A stretch of 64,000 bases of DNA from assembly GCA_002633005.1 (NCBI GenBank), contig NMRA01000209.1:420429-484428 (forward strand), written 5' to 3'. Source of the stretch: Phoronis australis (taxonomy: Eukaryota > Phoronida > Phoronidae). The notes beneath the pieces are model-generated. The model saw nothing but the letters and a program-made list of their open reading frames with translations, was not told the origin of the DNA and made no database searches. This document shows positions 59,624 through 64,000 of this stretch, one piece after another. Numbering within the stretch: the stretch's first letter is position 1; each line of letters starts with the position of its first letter. The position numbers and the translations under genes were made by a program.

Positions 59624-59740
59624 ATGGCGACGAACATAGATGATGGAGATACTCGTGAAGGGAAGCCGACTCGGGCAAAACTCATTGCGAACACCCTCAT
59701 TGTCGTGTTTTTTTTTCTGGCGTTCGCATTACCCCCATGA
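59624..59740 (+). CDS. Candidate small membrane ORF or first exon
   Basis: ATG in an acceptable context (gcgacATGg) opens 38 codons: MATNIDDGDTREGKPTRAKL, then a hydrophobic IANTLIVVFFFLAFALPP and TGA. A charged N-terminus followed by one membrane segment suggests a type II anchor, but the poly-T run that encodes the Phe residues also makes chance likely. No splice donor of good quality follows. Confidence 0.2.
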   Translation: MATNIDDGDTREGKPTRAKLIANTLIVVFFFLAFALPP

Positions 59741-60205
59741 GATATAGTTTGTAGTTGCAATTTATTGAACATATATTGCTTATCTTATCTAGGAGAGTCA
59801 CGTGCTATTTTTATATCTCCCAAAAATAGTACTATTGGAGTAATAGTAGGTTTAACTTGTTCTTGAAACTGCTGACTTTAGAAAAATACGTCTAGAATGG
59901 CATCATCTTTCATATGAAACTCCTGTTAACAGAGTATCAGTATTTTATTGATGACAATTATGAATGCATAATGACAGCTGAACGCAGCCTGCAAAATGAC
60001 GAAATTTGAAAATCACGTACGCGGATTTTAATAGATTTCGTAGCATGAAAAGGAAGAAGTTGAGAGCACAACGAGCTAATGATGAAAAAAAAGTAAATTT
60101 ATTAACAACCAAGGATACAAAATACCATATCTATAAAGAAATAATGCATGCAAAATAGCGGGAAGTGGTCTATTGTACACTAGCAAACTGTCGGGTTGAG
60201 GTACT

Positions 60206-60458
60206 TTGCAGTTTGTTTTTTTTGTAGGCTTCAACGTTCAACACAATAAGATACGTATAATCCTTAGGTTTCAACGGCTTCTTGAGGTCAATTTTGGTTT
60301 AGTCGTTAGTGACCTCGACGATTTGCCATCCTTTGACTCTAAACTGCTCGATGAAAAGCGGCACGCAGCAAGTTATATCTGTTTGGCAAATATTAAGGTT
60401 CACTTAGACCTCATTGCTACGCAATATCCGATTACTTGTCCAAATCAAATTCGTGCAC
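60206..60458 (+). pseudogene. Unknown coding remnant interrupted by LINE
   Basis: After an acceptor-like tttgttttttttgtag (about 60,212-60,227) the frame reads FNVQHNKIRIILRFQRLLEV, FGLVVSDLDDLPSFDSKLLD, EKRHAASYICLANI, IATQYPITCPNQIRA, and is then cut by the LINE at 60,459. If the LINE and one target duplication are removed, the frame continues two codons (RR) to TGA. A diverged second copy at about 63,688-63,805 also ends NQIRARR plus stop (TAA). So both copies share a natural C-terminus. I do not recognise the protein. Confidence 0.4.
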
Positions 60459-60842
60459 TTAAAGATTCTATACCGAGAAGGCCTGGATCCTGGAAACTTA
60501 ATAATAGTTTTTTCGAAGATGAAGAGTATGTAACTAACTTATAAACAATCATAAATACCTATGTTGAAGAGTATGTTTATCTAAGTAATAAACATACCAA
60601 ATGGGAAATGGTTAAAATGAAATTAAAGGAATATACTATGAGATACTCGAAAAGAAAAAAGAAATTAGAAAACGCTGGGGAAGAGAATTTGATTGAAATT
60701 ATCAACAACTTGACAGGAGAACTAAATGATGGTAGAATTGATGATGGAATTGTACAGAATTTGGAAAGAGCCAAGTCCAATTTGCAACGTATACAAACTC
60801 TTAGAGTAGGAGGACAAATGTTAAGAAGTAAAGCCCAGTTAA

Positions 60843-62008
60843 TTGAGGAAGGGGAGAGTAGCCCAAAAGTTTTTGCCTCATTGGAGAAAAGAAATTTTAA
60901 AAAAGTGTATAGGTATCCTTAAAAATAAAGATGGTCACTTGACAAGAGATCCTGCTGAAATCATGTCAGAATTGACTCATTATTACTCCTCTGTTTTCAC
61001 AGATCGTCAAATGGAAACAACATCCACTATACCAGATCTTTTTTATATCGCCAGAGATGTACCATCCAGTGATTTTGAAAAACTGGATGAACCTTTTAGA
61101 GAGGGTGAATTTTATGAAGTTTTAAAAACTTGTAAAGATAATAAGTCTCCAGGAAATGACGGGCTAACTTATGAATTTTTTAAATGTTTCTGGCATGAAG
61201 TTAAAAACTCCTTACTTGAAGCTTTTGAATATAGTTTTTCAGTGAGGGAAATATCTACGCCACAGAGGCAAGGAGCAATAATGCTCCTACCCAAGTCAAA
61301 AGATGAGTTCGAGCTCCAGTCCTTGGATAATTGGCGTCCAATATCTCTATTGAATACTGATTATAAAATACTTACAAACATTCTTACAGCCCGTATAAAT
61401 AATGTCATGGGAAAACTGGTTCACCCAGGTCAAACAGCTGTTAAAGGACGATATACAGGATGCAATATTCGTATCATTCAAGATATAATTTCTTATACAA
61501 ACATTACTAATGGTCAAGGACACATTTTATTTTTGGACTTTAGCAAGGCGTATGATACAATAAAACGGAACTTTATTTTTCAAGCTTTGAAGGCTTTTAT
61601 ATTTGGACAGTGTTTTACACGATGGGTAGAAATAATCTATAACAAACCAACAGCTTGTGTTGTCAATAATGGTTTTACAACAGATTATTTTCGTTTAGAA
61701 AAAGGTGTAAGACAGTGTGCTTCATTGTCGGTCCATTATTTTGCCTAGCTGTTGAAGTTTTGACCAATTATATACGAGAGTGTAATTTGATTAAAGGCAT
61801 AAGTGTTGAGAAAACTGAAGTTAAAATTCTCCAGTACGCAGATGACACTACCTTATTTCTTTATGACAAAAATCCTGGCATGAATTGTCTCAAATTTTTA
61901 GAACATTTTGGTATACTGTCTGGTCTCCAGCTAAATATTAATAAAAGTGAAGGGTTATATTTAGGTCGAGAAAAAGAGTATTCTGAACCACTTTATGGCT
62001 TCATGTAG
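60843..62008 (+). pseudogene. LINE reverse transcriptase (Tx1/L1-like), one frameshift
   Basis: Landmarks: ITHYYSSVFT-like ELTHYYSSVFTDRQ, DNKSPGNDGLTYEFFKCFW, GAIMLLPKSKD, NWRPISLLNTDYKILT, GQTAVKGRYTGCNIRIIQD, catalytic HILFLDFSKAYDTI with Asp intact, VVNNGFTTDYF, then a frame change inside the RQGCPLS box (written RQCASLS / IVGPLFCLAVEVL), catalytic LQYADDTTLFL intact, and GLQLNINKSEGLYLG. Active-site residues are kept, unlike the copy at 28 kb, so it decayed more recently. Confidence 0.88.
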
Positions 62009-63219
62009 ACTGGCAAACCAATCAAGAGTCTGGGAATATTTTTTAGTCGTAACAAAAAAGAAAATTATTTTTTAAATCTTGAACTCAAAATTAAGTCCTT
62101 TAAAAAGTCTCTTGACATTTGGAAAAGTCGCAATATTTCATTGTTAGGAAGGATCAATGTAATTAAAATATTTGCGCTGTCTAAAATAATTTATGTGATG
62201 AGCAATTTAGGAATTGACAGCGAACGTAGAGCTAGGATAAATACTATGATCAAAAATTTTGTTTGGCAAATTAAACCACCTAGAATAAAAAATGTGGCTG
62301 TAAATACCCAAGAAAATGGTGGTTTGTCAGTTCCTGATATAAATATTATGTACAAGTCATTATTAGTTAAATGGGTTACGCCTTGCTTAGATGGAAACAA
62401 TAAAATTTTCAAAGTGTTTCCTGGGTATATTTTTAAAACATATGGAGGTTTTTTGATCTTTAAATCAAATTATGATTGTAAATTGCTGTCTCTTGCAAAT
62501 ATTGATACCTTCTATCTTGACATCTTGATTGCTTAGGAAGAAATTAGTGCTCATTTACATAAGGACATAACAATTGTAAACCAAGTAGTGTGGAATAATA
62601 AAAACATATTAATAGGACTGTATTCTCCAATAGTTTCATGGATTCATTATGCTGCTTTGAGACGTGCGATTAAGTTGAAAGCTGATCCTTCAATTTCAAA
62701 ATGCATACATCCCTTACAGTTATCTGACATTTACTCTAGACAACGAATTAAACAAATTTATGTTCTTCCACACAAACTCTCGTTACCTCCTTATGTTAAA
62801 AGCTTTAAGTACTCCTATATTCATAGAAATACAAAACTTATTTTGAAAAAGCTGAACTTAGTCAGTGATGACAAGTGTGCATCTTGTGGAAATGTTGAGA
62901 CTTTTAACCATGTGTTTGTGAAATGTGGTTCTGTGAAAACTTTGTGGTGTGAAATCAGAAACTTTTAATTTACGTAACTGCACAACACGATTTAGTCTTG
63001 GATAGAAATGTTATTCTGACAGCATATTTTGGATGCAATTTTGAAGATATCAATACCACATTAATTATTTGCCAGTATTTCACCCATAAATGTTCTAGAA
63101 GCCAGATTATTCCTAAATATTCACAATTTCAATGTTTTTTGTATAATTACTGCAAAGTAAAGAATATACAACCCCGCAAAACTGCCTTTTGCGAAACCAT
63201 CAATGCCTATTTATTTTAG
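62009..63219 (+). pseudogene. LINE C-terminal region
   Basis: Continues in the RT frame after a TAG: KPIKSLGIFFS, LLGRINVIKIFALSKIIYVM, MIKNFVWQIKPPRIKN, ENGGLSVPDINIMYKSLLVK; then past a second TAG SWIHYAALRRAIKL and the cysteine-histidine knuckle CASCGNVETFNHVFVKCG. A last piece in another frame (62,998-63,219) holds ILTAYFGC and FETINAYLF-like CETINAYLF. This is the normal end of Tx1-type polymerases. Confidence 0.82.
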
Positions 63220-63246
63220 ACCAACCGTGAATTTCTTTAATTTAGA

Positions 63247-63282
63247 TGTGTGTGTGTGCGTGTGTGTGTGTGTGTGCCTGTG
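63247..63282. repeat. (TG)n microsatellite in LINE 3' UTR
   Basis: Dinucleotide run with single interruptions, 3' of the LINE stop and about 70 bp before its poly(A)-like tail. Confidence 0.85.
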
Positions 63283-63358
63283 TTTCATTTACAAAGATCT
63301 TATTGTTTGTAAATAATAGTGTATTTAGAAATAAAATAATTTAAAAAAAATCGTGCAC

Positions 63359-63687
63359 GAAGATGATGTCCCAAGCCATGTGATGCACGGACTTAATAGG
63401 TAACTGTCCCGTCGACGCATGCAATCGGAGTTGAGCCTAAAGCCAGCGATGATCTGCTGCAGGGACAACGTTTTGATTTCGTTGTACACACTGGTTACCA
63501 AAGAGAACCAATGTGTTTAATTCTTTAGACCGACCCGAGAGGAAAAGGTATCTCGGTGCCTGGTCACGTTTCTGTTCTTGGTGGCGCCGGTTGGTGACTG
63601 GATGTTGAGTGGTTGGGAGGCACCAGCCGCACAGCGTTATCTTGAGAATTTCTGAGTTCCAATATTGACATTCTAAGCTGATCGATG
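63359..63687. other. No gene seen
   Basis: Continuation of the sequence into which the LINE inserted. Nothing recognised. Confidence 0.4.
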
Positions 63688-63805
63688 AAGAACGGCAGGC
63701 AGCATGTTATACATGTATCTGCTTGGCAAATATTAATAAAGGTTGGCATAGGTCTCATAGCTACGCAATATCCTGTAACTTGTCCAAATCAAATTCGTGC
63801 ACGGA
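63688..63805 (+). repeat. Second copy of the unknown coding remnant
   Basis: Matches 60,345-60,458: cgatgaagaacggcaggcag, cttggcaaatatta, atagctacgcaatatcc and cttgtccaaatcaaattcgt. A few small indels break the frame, but the shared end NQIRARR-stop is kept. Confidence 0.6.
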
Positions 63806-63819
63806 GATAATATTCTGGG

Positions 63820-64000
63820 CAAAAAGTCAATAAACAAATTTATACCCACTTAATACGAAAACTGTATAAAAACCCAACTTTGAGGAATATTGGGAAAAAC
63901 AGTTGAATACCGTAATTCCCCGTGAGTGGTGGAGAAAAGCTTATTCTTATTCTATTAACTTTTCTTGTGATGTCAAGCTTAAATGGTTTCAAATAAGTTT
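63820..64000 (+). mobile_element. Tx1-like LINE C-terminal fragment, runs off window
   Basis: Frames read KQIYTHLIRKLYKNP, then after one frameshift NFEEYWEKQLNTVIPREWW and DVKLKWFQIS up to the window edge. The 'I-Y-x-x-L-I...Y-W-E...K-L-x-W-F-Q' order is that of the region before the cysteine knuckle in Tx1-type LINEs. It continues beyond 64,000. Confidence 0.6.

Larger units (their letters stand above)
57247..60205. other. Intergenic, little structure
   Basis: Contains a (GATA)n run at 58,031-58,050 and an ATG frame at 59,624. Other small frames (58,700-58,909 plus; 59,116-59,400 minus) show nothing recognisable. Confidence 0.45.
60451..63358 (+). mobile_element. 5'-truncated Tx1/L1-like LINE with 8-bp target duplication
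   Basis: tcgtgcac at 60,451-60,458 and 63,351-63,358 flanks the body 60,459-63,350 (2,892 bp). The body starts within the endonuclease-RT linker (RRPGSWKLNNSFFEDEEYV) and ends with AATAAAATAATTTAAAAAAAA directly before the second duplication, so orientation and tail fit target-primed insertion. The coding frame is close to complete, with three in-frame stops (60,542; 62,006; 62,534) and three frame changes (about 60,900; 61,720; 62,970). Confidence 0.9.

Noticed and set aside
1-64000. tRNA, rRNA, CRISPR or operon-like features
   Set aside because: No cloverleaf with a GGTTCGA arm, no rRNA core strings, no regularly spaced short repeats; spliced genes and LINEs exclude a bacterial reading.

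Overview
This window is eukaryotic nuclear DNA. Genes are split by GT-AG introns, intergenic space is AT-rich, LINE retrotransposons and cut-and-paste DNA transposons are abundant, and there is a 526-base assembly gap. The short palindrome TACATGTA, often doubled, recurs throughout. Together with the Tx1-like and CR1/L2-like LINEs and the TTAA-flanked THAP elements, this suggests a marine invertebrate, with a cnidarian such as an anthozoan as my best guess. The species assignment is inference.

0-12.3 kb: the 3' two thirds of one host gene on the + strand, a monocarboxylate-transporter-like (SLC16-type) major facilitator. Five exons (3260-3463, 5163-5458, 7195-7423, 9590-9730, 12052-12254) join in frame with matching phases to give about 356 residues and a natural stop. 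The N-terminal exons are not visible and probably lie before the window. This is the only host gene I can support strongly.

12.3-26 kb: a transposon-rich flank. It holds a degenerate inverted-repeat element (12.7-13.9 kb), two of three copies of a TTAA-flanked Kolobok-like family carrying a THAP zinc finger (16.9-18.8 and 21.0-22.7 kb; third copy 54.5-56.0 kb), two LINE 3' fragments (19.7-21.0 kb), a broken transposase-like gene (24.1-25.4 kb) and the N gap.

26-33.7 kb: a dead Tx1/L1-like LINE on the minus strand (27.3-30.4 kb), then an unidentified repeat with a quarter-kilobase inverted arm pair (31.1-32.4 kb).

33.7-53.1 kb: a roughly 19-kb cluster of diverged, non-coding tandem units of about 1.4-2.2 kb built from recurring modules. 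One unit is split by a 4.26-kb composite insertion (37,347-41,606) flanked by an 8-bp direct repeat. That insertion contains a CR1/L2-like LINE, which is itself split by a 1,127-bp inverted-repeat transposon with a perfect 8-bp target duplication.

53-64 kb: a third Kolobok-like copy, a few weak candidate exons, and a 5'-truncated Tx1-like LINE (60,459-63,350) with an 8-bp target duplication, followed by a further LINE fragment at the window end. The main story is one transporter gene beside a layered, datable record of nested mobile elements.
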